This document shows positions 1-10,189 of a stretch of DNA of 64,000 bases, piece by piece. Position numbers and translations under genes: made by a program. Positions within the stretch are counted from its first letter, which is position 1; every line of letters begins with the position of its first letter. The DNA is from Trebonia kvetii (lineage in GTDB: Bacteria; Actinomycetota; Actinomycetes; Streptosporangiales; Streptosporangiaceae): NCBI RefSeq assembly GCF_007827045.1, contig NZ_RPFW01000008.1:310001-374000 (forward strand), given 5' to 3'. The notes below the pieces were generated by a model. It was not told the DNA's origin, did no database searches, and worked only from the letters and a program-made list of their open reading frames with translations.

Positions 1-2
1 GC

Positions 3-659
3 GCCTGCGCCGCCGCGGCAACCGGCGCGGACCCGGCAAAGCTCAGCCTCACCGGCGTCCTGCTCGGCCAGGTGATCATCGCCCTGATCGCGGTCCTCGC
101 CATCGGCGGCGAGTACGGCAGCGGGATGATCCGCGTCACCTTGATGGCGACACCACGCCGGCTCACCGCCTACGCCGCCAAGGCCCTGGTCACCACCGCG
201 GCGGCCGTTGCGGCCGCGCTGCTCGCGGTGGGCGGCTCGGTGCTCGCCGGCTGGCTGATCTTGCCGGGCAAAGGCCTGTCGGCGGCCAACGGCTACCTGC
301 CCATGTCCCTGGGCAACGCGGGTGACCTGCGCGCCGCCTGCGGCTCCGTGCTCTACCTGACGCTGATCGCCCTGCTCGCCTTCGGCGTGACCGCCGCCCT
401 CCGCGACTCGGCAGCCGGCATCGGCGCCGTCCTCGGCGTGCTGCTCGTCCTGCCGATCGCCTCACTCGTCATACCCGACCACGTGCTCGCCCGTCACCTG
501 GCACAGCTCTCCCCGATGACCGCGGGCCTGTACATCCAGGTCACCAGGGGAGTGGACACGCTGCCGCTCACCCCGTGGCAGGGCCTGGGCGTCACCGCAC
601 TGTGGGCCGCCGGCGCCCTAGCCCTAGGCGCCGCCGTCCTCCGCCTCCGCGACGCCTAG
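3..659 (+). CDS. ABC-2 type transporter permease (N-terminus outside window)
   Basis: The frame is open from the left edge (first full codon at 3), so the start lies outside; the GTG at 72 is only an internal candidate. The visible 218 residues contain about five hydrophobic segments separated by short loops. The cytoplasmic stretch EYGSGMIRVTLMATPRR resembles the E-Y-x-x-G-x-x-x-x-T-L...P-R-R motif of ABC-2 family permeases. These are membrane subunits of ATP-driven exporters, and the ATPase partner would normally lie just upstream, outside the window. The substrate cannot be inferred. It converges on thiE. Confidence 0.75.
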   Translation, partial: ACAAAATGADPAKLSLTGVLLGQVIIALIAVLAIGGEYGSGMIRVTLMATPRRLTAYAAKALVTTAAAVAAALLAVGGSVLAGWLILPGKGLSAANGYLPMSLGNAGDLRAACGSVLYLTLIALLAFGVTAALRDSAAGIGAVLGVLLVLPIASLVIPDHVLARHLAQLSPMTAGLYIQVTRGVDTLPLTPWQGLGVTALWAAGALALGAAVLRLRDA

Positions 660-710
660 CCACGTCGCGCCCCGGCCACCTGACCCGGCACTTTCATCTT
701 TACTTAGCTG

Positions 711-785
711 GCGACCACACATTCCGGTCATAACGGCCACAAAAGTGGTCACCGGGTATGCAAAGACGCGGAAAGTGGTCGTCAC
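711..785. repeat. Nested imperfect inverted repeat in convergent intergenic region
   Basis: The 182-base gap between the permease and thiE (both ending here) is A+T-richer than its surroundings. An outer pair (CGACCAC near 712 with GTGGTCG near 775, plus TTCCG with CGGAA) encloses an inner hairpin in which CATA 729-732 pairs with TATG 757-760 and GGCCAC 735-740 pairs, with one G-U, with GTGGTC 745-750. Its position between converging genes suggests a bidirectional terminator without T-runs. This is inferred from base pairing only. Confidence 0.4.
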
Positions 786-842
786 CTAGACAAACGAGTG
801 GCGCGGCGGCGGAGATTCTGGCCGCCTCGATGGCGGCCCCGG

Positions 843-1490
843 TCAGCTATCGCGTAGCCGCTTGGCGAACGCGGCCGCCGCGGCGCCGGGGTCGGCCGCG
901 TCGGTGATCGCCCGCACCACGACGACCCGGGTCGCGCCCGCGTCGAGCACCGCGCCGAGCCGGTCGAAGCTGATCCCGCCGATCGCAAACCAGGGGCGGG
1001 CGGCGCCGAGTCCGGCCACGTGCGTGAGCAGCCCCGTTCCCGTGCCAGGCCGACCCTGCTTGGTCGGCGTCTCCCACACCGGCCCGGCGCAGAAGTAGTC
1101 CACGCCTTCCTCGATCGCCGCGGCCGCCGCCTGCTCAGGGCTGTGGCTCGACCGCCCGATCACCGGCCCGGGGCCGAGGATCCGCCGCGCCACGGGGACC
1201 GGCAGGTCGTCCTGGCCGAGGTGGAGCACGTCCGCCCCGGCCGCGAGGGCCACATCGGCCCGGTCGTTGACCGCGAGCAGCGTCCCGTGCCTGGCGCACG
1301 CGGCGGCGAACACCTCGAGCAGCGCTAGTTCCTCGCCCGCCTCCAAGCCCTTCTCCCTGAGCTGGACGATGTCCACCCCGTTGCTCAGCACCGCGTCGAG
1401 GAACGGGGCGAGATCCTCAGTTGAACGCCGCCCGTCCGTGCACAGGTAGAGCCGCGCGGCGGCGAGCCGCGTCCGCACATCAGTCGTCAC
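843..1490 (-). CDS. thiE: Thiamine-phosphate synthase ThiE
   Basis: Cytosolic TIM-barrel enzyme joining 4-amino-5-hydroxymethyl-2-methylpyrimidine diphosphate to thiazole phosphate to give thiamine phosphate. Family motifs appear in order: YLCTD at the first strand, VDIVQLREK (diphosphate-binding QxREK), [28 protein letters not shown], a GPVWETPTK loop and AIGGI near the end. The GTG at 1490 gives 215 residues, normal for the family; the upstream ATG at 1517 would add nine unconserved residues. It is divergent from the PfkB kinase with only 47 bases between starts. It lies outside the riboswitch operon, and no TPP riboswitch precedes it. Confidence 0.95.
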   Translation of the reverse strand: MTTDVRTRLAAARLYLCTDGRRSTEDLAPFLDAVLSNGVDIVQLREKGLEAGEELALLEVFAAACARHGTLLAVNDRADVALAAGADVLHLGQDDLPVPVARRILGPGPVIGRSSHSPEQAAAAAIEEGVDYFCAGPVWETPTKQGRPGTGTGLLTHVAGLGAARPWFAIGGISFDRLGAVLDAGATRVVVVRAITDAADPGAAAAAFAKRLRDS

Positions 1491-1537
1491 GCCCCTATCG
1501 TGGCACGTCCACGGCATAGGCCCGCGCCGCTACGCTC

Positions 1538-2527
1538 GTGTCCATGCCGAGGGTCCTGGTTGTCGGTGACGTGATCAACGACATTCTGGCCGTGGTGCGG
1601 GGGCCGCTGCGGCACGGCGAAGACAACACGGCGACGATCAGGACGCGGGCGGGCGGCTCGGCGGCCAACCAGGCCGCGTGGCTGGCATCGCTCGGGGTGG
1701 ACGTCGCGTTCGTCGGCCGGGCCGGCCTGGCCGACGCCGCGTTCCACCGGCAGGAACTTGCGCGGTTCGGCGTCGAGCCGCACCTGGCGGCCGACGAGTC
1801 CACTCCCACCGGCTCGATCGTCGTGCTGACCGGGCCGGACGGCGAGCGGACCATGATCACCTCACGCGGCGCGAACCTGAACCTGTGTCAGGCGGACGCG
1901 CCCGCGACGCTGCTCGACGGCGCTGACCTGCTGCATCTCACCGGCTACACGCTCTTCGAGCCGGGCACCCGCGCGGTCGCGCGAGGCCTCATCGCCGAGG
2001 CCGGGCGCCGCGGCATCCCGTTCACCGTCGACCCAGGTTCGGCGGCGTTTCTCGGCGCCCTCGGTCCAGGCGAGTTCCTCGGCTGGACGTCAACAGCTGC
2101 CGTCTGCTTCCCGAACCACGACGAGGCCGTCGTTCTCGCCGGCCGGCAGCCACGGACCGGCGGCCGCCCAGGGATCGGCGGCGGCCCAGGGATCGGCCGC
2201 CGCCCAGGCGCCGGCCAGCCAGACCCGGGTATGGCGGACCCCGTACGCCTCGCCGCGGAGCTGGCACGGCACTACGGCGTGGTCGCACTCAAGCTGGGCC
2301 CGGACGGCGCGGTGGTCGCCGCCGCCGGAGAGACCGAGCCGGTCACGGTCCCGGCCGTCCCGGCGCTCGTCCGCGACACCACGGGAGCCGGCGACGCCTT
2401 CTGCGCGGGCTTCCTCGCCGCCTGGCTCGCGGGCGCGAGCCTGAGGGCCGCCGCGGCAGCCGGCACCAGGGCAGCAGCAACCGCCGTGGCACTCCTCGGT
2501 GGCCGGCCGGCACCCGACCCCAAATGA
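1538..2527 (+). CDS. PfkB-family sugar/nucleoside kinase
   Basis: 329-residue ribokinase-fold kinase that should phosphorylate a sugar or nucleoside hydroxyl with ATP. The N-terminal glycine pair GGSAANQAAWLASLG and the C-terminal PfkB signature DTTGAGDAFCAGF, containing the catalytic Asp, are intact. GTG at 1538 was taken as start; ATG at 1544 is equally possible. Between the two signatures is a Gly/Arg/Pro-rich insertion (about residues 205-235) built on an 18-base tandem repeat and not expected in the fold. It lies between thiE and the thi operon, but it is not ThiM-like, so a thiamine role is not supported. Substrate unknown. Confidence 0.85.
   Translation: MSMPRVLVVGDVINDILAVVRGPLRHGEDNTATIRTRAGGSAANQAAWLASLGVDVAFVGRAGLADAAFHRQELARFGVEPHLAADESTPTGSIVVLTGPDGERTMITSRGANLNLCQADAPATLLDGADLLHLTGYTLFEPGTRAVARGLIAEAGRRGIPFTVDPGSAAFLGALGPGEFLGWTSTAAVCFPNHDEAVVLAGRQPRTGGRPGIGGGPGIGRRPGAGQPDPGMADPVRLAAELARHYGVVALKLGPDGAVVAAAGETEPVTVPAVPALVRDTTGAGDAFCAGFLAAWLAGASLRAAAAAGTRAAATAVALLGGRPAPDPK
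2167..2208 (+). repeat. 18-base tandem repeat inside PfkB kinase
   Basis: Two near-identical 18-base units (2167-2184 and 2185-2202, both starting CCCAGGGATCGGC) plus a partial third copy to 2208. The length is a multiple of three, so the repeat adds Gly/Pro/Arg-rich residues without breaking the frame. It looks like slippage expansion in a surface loop. Confidence 0.7.
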
Positions 2528-2608
2528 GCAGCAGCCAAGCGAGCCAACCGAGCCAAGCGGCCCGCTTCCGGGCATATCGGACGCCAGCGTTAGACTGAGG
2601 TGAACAAA

Positions 2609-2692
2609 GCACGGGAGCCCGCCAAAGGGCTGAGAGGGAGGCACGGGGCCTCCGACCGTCGAACCTGATCCGGGTAATGCCGGCGAAGGGAG
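2609..2692 (+). promoter_or_regulatory. TPP riboswitch (THI element)
   Basis: The hallmark THI-box segments occur in order and at proper spacing: CGGGAGCCCG, GGCTGAGAGGG, then GACCGTCGAACCTGATCC and GGGTAATGCCGGCGAAGGGA. The last two form the pyrimidine- and diphosphate-sensing arms. The element ends about 8 bases before the thiO GTG at 2700. Thiamine diphosphate would therefore most simply act by hiding the ribosome-binding region, as the purine-rich 3' strand (GAAGGGAG) doubles as the Shine-Dalgarno sequence. It should control thiO-thiS-thiG-thiD. Confidence 0.96.
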
Positions 2693-2699
2693 CGCGCGC

Positions 2700-3844
2700 G
2701 TGGACGCGGACGTCATTGTCGCAGGCGGCGGGGTGATCGGCACCGCTATCGCCTGGCGCGCCGCTAGGACCGGCCTGAAAGTCATCCTGGTCGACCCCGG
2801 AGGCGGCGACCCGGTAAACGACGATCCGCGGACGAGCGACAGGGCGAGCCTGGTCGCGGCCGGCATGCTCGGCCCGGTATCGGAGTCCGTCTTCGGCGAG
2901 CAAGACCTGCTCAATCTCAACCTGCACGCCATCGACCGCTTCCCCTCGTTCAACGCCGAACTGGAGCAGGCCGCGAACACCACCACGGGCCTGCGCACCG
3001 AGGGCACCCTCGCCGTCGCCTACGACAACGGCGACCTGGCCGCACTCGACCGCCTCACCGACTTCCGGCACTCGATCGGGCTCAAGGCCGAACGCCTCGA
3101 CGCCAGAGAATGCCGCAGGCGCGAGCCGTTCCTCGCCCCGTCCACCCGCGGCGGGGTACTCGCCACCGGCGACCTGTCCGTCGACAACCGCCGCTACCTG
3201 GCCGCACTCCGCCAGGCGGCCGCACGCGCCGGCGTCGCGACGATCAAGGACAAGGCAACCGAGGTAACGGGAACCACGCTGCGCACCGCGACTAAAAAAC
3301 TGACCGCAAGGCACGTCGTCGTCGCGGCCGGCCACGCGACCCGGGCCATCGACGGCCTCCCCGACGAGGTCAGGAAGGCGATCCGCCCGGTCAAGGGCCA
3401 GATCCTGCGCCTGCGCCATCCGGGAAACCTGCCGCACATCCTCACGCACACCGTGCGCGCCATCGTCCAGGGCCACGACCTCTACCTGGTCCCGAGAATG
3501 GACGGCGAGCTCGTCGTCGGCGCCACCCAGGAGGAACGCGACGACCGCGACGTGACCGCCGGCGCCGTCCACGACCTGCTTCGCGACGCGACCACCGCGG
3601 TGCCCGCGGTCAGCGAGCTGGTCTTCGCCGAGGCGAGCGCCGGGCTACGGCCCGGCACCAGCGACAACGGCCCCATCCTCGGCCTGGCCGGCGACGGCGG
3701 CCCGCTCATCGCGGCCGGCCACTACCGCAACGGCATTCTGCTGTCGGCCGGCACCGCCGACGCGGTGACCGCCCTGCTGTGCGGTCAGGACCCGCACCCC
3801 GCCTGGCTGCCGTTCACGCCCGGCCGATTCCGGAAGATAACAGC

Positions 3845-3848
<4 letters not shown>
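2700..3848 (+). CDS. thiO: Glycine oxidase ThiO
   Basis: FAD-dependent amine oxidase that oxidises glycine to the imine used for the thiamine thiazole ring. The N-terminal dinucleotide-binding motif VIVAGGGVIGTAIAWRAA begins at residue 5. The substrate domain follows, and the C-terminal LRPGTSDNGPILG and GHYRNGILLSAGTA segments are typical of DAO-family FAD contacts. 382 residues, normal length. Start GTG at 2700 lies directly behind the TPP riboswitch. The stop overlaps the thiS start (ATGA), indicating translational coupling. Confidence 0.95.
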
Positions 3849-5806
<1,958 letters not shown>

Positions 5807-5832
5807 GGTTACGGCATGGTGGTGCGGGTGGC

Positions 5833-5869
5833 AGGCGGTCCATAGCCCAGACCGCCTCCGCGGCTATGG
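5833..5869 (+). promoter_or_regulatory. Two mutually exclusive hairpins between thiD and a membrane-protein gene
   Basis: AGGCGGT (5833-5839) can pair with ACCGCCT (5851-5857). CCATAGCC (5840-5847) can pair with GGCTATGG (5862-5869). The arms are interleaved with no bases between the two left arms, so both stems cannot easily form together. This resembles an attenuator-like switch or tandem terminator. No T-run follows. Confidence 0.35.
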
Positions 5870-5959
5870 TTGTCTTGAGGCGGCCTTCAGGGAACCTCCA
5901 GTTCCGGCGCCTATCGTCGGCTTCGTTAGCGAACTAGGCGTGAGCGTGGAGGCTGGATC

Positions 5960-7369
5960 GTGCCTGACAAGGCGATCATCTCGCACCGCGGCGAGAAGTA
6001 TGAGATCGGGCGCGGCAAGCGCTTTTACGGCATTTGGGCGGTGGGCGCGCCGTACGAGGCCCCCGTCGACCGGTGGCCAGAAAATCCGAGTGGCTGGCAG
6101 CAGGCCTGGGGGCGGTTCGCCACGATCGAGGCGCCAGGCACCATTGAGCCGGTCGCCCGCGAGCGGAAGTCGTCCTGGCTGAAGGGGTCGGGATCGCGAC
6201 CCCGCGGCGGGCTGCCGCTGCGGCCGCGCGGCAATGTCGCGCTGTTCGTGGGGGAGGGGCTGCTCGTCCTGGGTGTGGTCCTCGGACTCGCCGGGCTGTT
6301 CCCCGCGTATTTCGCGACGCCGGGCCAGGCATCAAAGAGCCTGCTCGCGCAGCCGGATCAGGTCGTCCTACACCTGTGCTACGTGATCGGCTGGGCGGTG
6401 AGCGCCGCGCTCATCGCGCTCAGCGTGGCACGCCCCGCCACCGCGCGGCTCGGCGCGCTGTTCGGCCTAGGGCTCGGCGTGGTGACGTTCGGGCTCTTCC
6501 TCGCCGACCTCGGTGAGGCGACCCAGGCAGGCGTCTCGGCCGGCTCCGGCCTGGTGATCAGCCTGCTCGGCTGGCTCGCCTGCACCGTTGGCTCCGCGTT
6601 CGCGCTCGCCATCAAGGAGCCGCAGGCTGGCCAGCCCGCGGCGGATGCGCAGCTTGCGCAGGCCGGCCAGCCCGCGCCGGTCTTGCAGCCGGCCAGGCCG
6701 AAACGGAAGCACGTGGGCCCGCTGGCGCTGCTCGTGCTCGCCGCCATCGGCACCGCGGCGGCGTTCTTCCCGTCGTGGGACAGCTACACCCTGGTTGCCG
6801 CGGCGACGGGAACGTCGCAGACGATCACCGAGGGCAACGCGTTCACCAGCCACTACCCGGGCCTTGTGGTCGCCGGGGACGTCGCCGTCATGGTCGCGAT
6901 CGTCGTGATCGCGGCGCTCGCCGCGCTGTCGCGCACGCCGCGGCGCGGGGCGCTGCTGCTCGCCGGCGCAATTGTGCCGTTGGCCGCGCAGGCGGTCTCG
7001 GCGCTGATTCAGGTGAGCCAGCCGGTGTCGCCCACGCTGTTCGGCATCTCCTCGGCGCAGGCTCAGGCCGTGGGGTTGTCCATCTCCGCCGGGGTCACGC
7101 CTATCTTCTGGGTGTTCTTTGTGTTCGTGATTTCCCTGCTCGTATCGTGTGCATGGCTCTTCACCGAGCCCGGTCATCCGGCAATGCCGGCATTCTCCGG
7201 CTACGGCTGGCCGCCCGCGGGTCCCGGCACGTCTGCCGAGACCGACGAGGCGCCTAGCGACGCCGTGACGGACGACGCGGAAAGCGAAGCGAGCGAGCCG
7301 AAAGCGAAGCAAGAAGAGGACGATAGCGCTGCCGCACCCGAGGGCGGCGGGCTATCCGCCTACGCCTGA
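5960..7369 (+). CDS. Uncharacterised multi-pass membrane protein
   Basis: 469 residues. The first 90 or so are polar and soluble, including a Trp-rich segment (WAVGAPYEAPVDRWPENPSGW). About nine hydrophobic segments follow in two groups (roughly residues 92-225 and 255-405) around a Gln/Ala/Pro linker. The C-terminal tail is acidic with Glu/Lys/Ala repeats and ends AYA. Start GTG at 5960 follows GGAGG at 5948-5952. No family recognised; the soluble head suggests a membrane-anchored sensor or scaffold, but this is a guess. It is followed by a strong bidirectional terminator. Confidence 0.75.
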   Translation: MPDKAIISHRGEKYEIGRGKRFYGIWAVGAPYEAPVDRWPENPSGWQQAWGRFATIEAPGTIEPVARERKSSWLKGSGSRPRGGLPLRPRGNVALFVGEGLLVLGVVLGLAGLFPAYFATPGQASKSLLAQPDQVVLHLCYVIGWAVSAALIALSVARPATARLGALFGLGLGVVTFGLFLADLGEATQAGVSAGSGLVISLLGWLACTVGSAFALAIKEPQAGQPAADAQLAQAGQPAPVLQPARPKRKHVGPLALLVLAAIGTAAAFFPSWDSYTLVAAATGTSQTITEGNAFTSHYPGLVVAGDVAVMVAIVVIAALAALSRTPRRGALLLAGAIVPLAAQAVSALIQVSQPVSPTLFGISSAQAQAVGLSISAGVTPIFWVFFVFVISLLVSCAWLFTEPGHPAMPAFSGYGWPPAGPGTSAETDEAPSDAVTDDAESEASEPKAKQEEDDSAAAPEGGGLSAYA

Positions 7370-7399
7370 AAGCGCTACGCCTTCGCGATCTGGCCGTAG

Positions 7400-7434
7400 A
7401 AAAACGCCCCCGGCGATGACGCCGGGGGCGTTTA
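7400..7434. terminator. Strong bidirectional rho-independent terminator
   Basis: AAAACGCCCCCGGCG, loop ATGA, CGCCGGGGGCGTTT: a perfect 11-base GC stem flanked by A-run and T-run. It therefore works for both the membrane-protein gene (+) and lsr2 (-), which converge here. Confidence 0.9.
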
Positions 7435-7461
7435 CTCCTTTTCAGGAGCTGTGATCGGCGC

Positions 7462-7498
7462 GTAGCAGGTAGAAATACGCTTTCTACTGACGTGCTAC
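7462..7498 (-). terminator. Nested hairpin overlapping the lsr2 stop
   Basis: Inner stem GTAGAAA (7469-7475) with TTTCTAC (7481-7487), loop TACGC; outer stem GTAGCA (7462-7467) with TGCTAC (7493-7498). The outer right arm contains the lsr2 stop codon. It probably protects or ends the lsr2 transcript upstream of the stronger terminator at 7400. Confidence 0.5.
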
Positions 7499-7842
7499 TT
7501 GCCCGTGGCGGCCTGGTACTTCGCGACCAGCTCCGCCGGGACGCGGCCACGATCCTTAATGTCGAAGCCGTTCTCGCGAGCCCAGTTCCTGATTTCGGTC
7601 GTGTTCAGCGCGGAGCCGGCCCCCCGGCCAGCCCGACCTGCGGCGCGACCGCCGCGGCGTGCTCCGCCGCCGACCTTGCGAGCGTGGCTGACGTACTTTC
7701 CGAGTGCGGACCGAAGCTCTTCAGAGTGCTTCTCGTTGAGGTCGATCTCGTATTCCGTGCCGTCAAGGGCGAACCGTACGGTCCCCTGAGCTGCCCCGCC
7801 GTCAATGTCGTCTATGAAGAGTGTTGTGATCTTTTGGGCCAC
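7495..7842 (-). CDS. lsr2: Lsr2 nucleoid-associated xenogeneic silencer
   Basis: 115 residues, the standard length. The N-terminal oligomerisation domain starts MAQKITTLFIDDIDGG and includes the conserved GTEYEIDLNEKHSEELR. A basic Gly/Arg/Ala linker (residues 57-75) leads to the DNA-binding domain, with WARENGFDIKDRGRVP, whose RGR acts as an AT-hook-like minor-groove clamp. Lsr2 binds A+T-rich DNA and silences acquired genes in actinobacteria. The upstream 265 bases (7843-8107) hold no gene; they are relatively A+T-rich and include a short hairpin (ACTCAC 8036-8041 with GTGAGT 8049-8054), a possible tenA terminator. Confidence 0.97.
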   Translation of the reverse strand: MAQKITTLFIDDIDGGAAQGTVRFALDGTEYEIDLNEKHSEELRSALGKYVSHARKVGGGARRGGRAAGRAGRGAGSALNTTEIRNWARENGFDIKDRGRVPAELVAKYQAATGK

Positions 7843-8107
7843 TTCGGAATCCGCCTTTCCTGGTATCGACAGCCATCATAAGCGATAGCTGAACCGTAAC
7901 GCGCCAGGAGGACGCCACCCCGTCTCCCACACAAGACTGGTAAATACCGGTGCCCCGCATCCGGTTGCCGGGCTTTGTGCTAGCGCTGAGCCACTAGCAA
8001 TCATAACGCATGGACGGGCTAAGTGATGCGTCATAACTCACAAAGGTGGTGAGTCGCTGCGCGTGATACTGCAATCGCACCGCAATGGTTAAGAGCTGCC
8101 GCTGCTC

Positions 8108-8776
8108 TCAGAGAGGCCAGGATTCCTGTGCGTAACCCATCTGCCAGAACATCCACTCGTAGCGGCTCGTCGTCCTGAAGTGCCGGCGTACACTGGCATT
8201 CTCTTCCGCCGAAAGGCCCAGGGAAACCCGGTCAAGCTCGGCGATCACCTCGGCGACGACCTGACCGTACTCCTCGGCGCCATAGGTCGCGATCCATCGC
8301 CGATAGCGAGCATCGGGTGAGCCAAGGCGGAGAAGTTCCTTGCCGACCTCTGAGTAGATCCAGTAACACGGCAAGACGACGCCGACGCCTTCCGCGTAGC
8401 TGCCACCGCGGACAGTGGCGAGAAGGTAACTGGTATAGGCGAGATTGGTCGGCGCGGGCTCGGCGCGCGCCGCGTCCTCTTTGGATATTCCCAGTTCCCC
8501 GAGGAGAGTGGTGTGCAGTTCGAGTTCCGCGGCGATCGCTTCCGCAGCGTGACTGGCGAACATGCGCATCGCGGACGCCGTGGGCGCGCGGCTGGCCACC
8601 GCCGCTAGGGCCCGCGCGTACTCGCGTAGGTAAAGCGCGTCCTGCATCACATAGAACGCGAATGACTGCTCGGGCAGTGTCCCGTCGGTTAGCCCGGTGA
8701 TGAAGGGGTGCGCCAGGATCGCGCTGTAGATATCGCTGATGCTCTCCCACAGCCGGGAGCTGTACGACTCGGCCAT
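8108..8776 (-). CDS. tenA: TenA-family thiaminase II / aminopyrimidine salvage hydrolase
   Basis: 222-residue helical hydrolase that deaminates aminomethyl-HMP from degraded thiamine to HMP, which ThiD can use. The catalytic Cys lies in VVLPCYWIYSEVG and the conserved acidic pair in TYGAEEYG near the C-terminus. AHPFITGLTDGTLP near the N-terminus is typical. Start ATG at 8776 follows GGTGG in the mRNA; the upstream in-frame ATG at 8845 would add unconserved residues. It is not in the thi operon but within 3 kb of it, consistent with a shared salvage function. Confidence 0.92.
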   Translation of the reverse strand: MAESYSSRLWESISDIYSAILAHPFITGLTDGTLPEQSFAFYVMQDALYLREYARALAAVASRAPTASAMRMFASHAAEAIAAELELHTTLLGELGISKEDAARAEPAPTNLAYTSYLLATVRGGSYAEGVGVVLPCYWIYSEVGKELLRLGSPDARYRRWIATYGAEEYGQVVAEVIAELDRVSLGLSAEENASVRRHFRTTSRYEWMFWQMGYAQESWPL

Positions 8777-8851
8777 CGCGCCACCATAAACGTACGCGCC
8801 CGCCTCTGGCCAAGCGGCCCCCGCCTTATCCGCGCGCAATTGCACGCGCGC

Positions 8852-9207
8852 TCAGCTTGTCTGCACCACGTCTGCGGCGACGATGATCCCGTTCTGAACG
8901 GTGTCAGTGGTGTATTGCCGCGTGACGCCGTTGCGGCTATCGGTGGCCGCCAGATCGAAGTTGACCTGATCGCCTGATTCCCAGTTCTCCGATCCGATAC
9001 GCCCTGTGCGCCCGTGCACGAGAACCCCGCGACGAAGTCCTGATACGACTGCCCGGTCGTTGCGCCATCGCCGATCAGCGCATATGCCTGCTCGTAGTCG
9101 CCTGATTCGATATCGCCGTAGTAAGCGGACACGACGGCCCGCGGATCAGTGACATTCTGATCCGCGGGCTGCTGCGGCGCGGCCGGGACGGTGATGGTAG
9201 CCGGCAT
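8852..9207 (-). pseudogene. Remnant of a secreted/lipoprotein gene (frameshift, missing signal peptide)
   Basis: From ATG at 9207 the frame reads MPATITVPAAPQQPADQN, then DPRAVVSAYYGDIESGDYEQ and FVAGFSCTG. It then loses sense near 9010. The next frame continues SGDQVNFDLAATDS, RQYTTDTVQNGIIVAADVVQ and stops at 8852. A single base deletion (or two-base insertion) between about 9000 and 9025 joins the halves. The pattern resembles small exported actinobacterial proteins, but no signal peptide or lipobox is present. An assembly error cannot be excluded. Confidence 0.65.
9137..9169. repeat. 12-base perfect inverted repeat
   Basis: GCCCGCGGATCA (9137-9148) and TGATCCGCGGGC (9158-9169) with a nine-base loop, inside the 5' part of the degenerate gene. 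There is no T-run. It may be part of its decay or an inserted palindrome. Confidence 0.75.
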
Positions 9208-9278
9208 GCCGGGTTCCGCGGCGCGACGGGATCGGGCCTGATGTATTCGCGAGCCGGCCGCTCCGGCACGATGGGCGC

Positions 9279-10133
9279 ATGACGATTCTTGGGGCGACAT
9301 GCCTTCCTCAGGTGCCACCGGAGCAACTGCGCGAGGTGGCGCGCGTGGCGCAGGACACCGGGCTCGCTGAGCTGTGGCTGTGGGAGGACTGCTTCTGGGG
9401 CGGCGGGATGTCGGTCGCGTCCGCGCTCCTCGCCTGGACGGACCGGCTGCACGTGGGGGTGGGCGTGTTTCCCGTGCCGCTGCGCAATGTGGCGCTCGCC
9501 GCGATGGAGACGGCCGCAGTGCAGCGGATGTTCCCCGGCCGGTTCACGGTCGGCGTCGGCCATGGGGTGCAGGACTGGATGGGCCAGGTGGGCGCCCGTG
9601 CCGCCTCGCCGGTGACCCTGCTGAGCGAGTACCTGGCCGCGCTGCGCGCGCTGCTGCGCGGCGAGCCGGTGACGACAGCCGGCCGCTACGTCACGCTTGA
9701 CGACGTGACGCTTGGCCTACCGCCGCTCGCGCCCGTCCCCGTGTTCTCCGCGGCGGCCGGCCCGCGCACCCTCGAGGTGAGTGGCAGGCACGCCGACGGG
9801 ACCATCCTCGACTCAGGGACCACGCCGGACCGGACGCGTGCCGCACTGGAAACCATTGACCGCGCCCGCGCCGAGGCCGGCCGCACGGGCCCGCACCAGA
9901 TCGTCGTCTACCTCGAGGCCGTCACCGGCCCGGACGCCGCCGCGCGGCTTGCGGCGTTGGACCGGGGCGCCAGCGCCTCGGTCGCGGGCGACGCGCACGC
10001 AGTCGCCGACGCGGTCCGCTTCTGGGCGGGCCTCGGCGCGGACCGCGTGATCCTGCACCCGGCCCCGGACGACAAGGACCCAGTCGCCTTTATCCGCTTC
10101 ACCGCCGAGCAGGTCCAGCCCCTGCTGTCCTGA
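9279..10133 (+). CDS. Luciferase-like (LLM class) flavin/F420-dependent oxidoreductase
   Basis: 284-residue TIM-barrel protein. LAELWLWEDCFWGGGM, the barrel strand LHVGVGVFPVPLRN and the FTVGVGHGVQDWM motif match bacterial-luciferase-like monooxygenases, whose actinobacterial members generally use coenzyme F420. The C-terminal segment ADGTILDSGTTPD and the terminal helix EQVQPLL are also family-like. Start ATG at 9279. Substrate unknown; it stands alone between a degenerate gene and a convergent membrane protein. Confidence 0.85.
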   Translation: MTILGATCLPQVPPEQLREVARVAQDTGLAELWLWEDCFWGGGMSVASALLAWTDRLHVGVGVFPVPLRNVALAAMETAAVQRMFPGRFTVGVGHGVQDWMGQVGARAASPVTLLSEYLAALRALLRGEPVTTAGRYVTLDDVTLGLPPLAPVPVFSAAAGPRTLEVSGRHADGTILDSGTTPDRTRAALETIDRARAEAGRTGPHQIVVYLEAVTGPDAAARLAALDRGASASVAGDAHAVADAVRFWAGLGADRVILHPAPDDKDPVAFIRFTAEQVQPLLS

Positions 10134-10189
10134 GCCAAACGACCCGCGCCGCACCGGCGCGTGCGGGCCTGGGCCGACGACTGTGCGAA

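Noticed and set aside
1538-2527. PfkB kinase as hydroxyethylthiazole kinase (ThiM)
   Set aside because: Its two PfkB signatures are of the ribokinase/sugar-kinase type; ThiM motifs are not seen.
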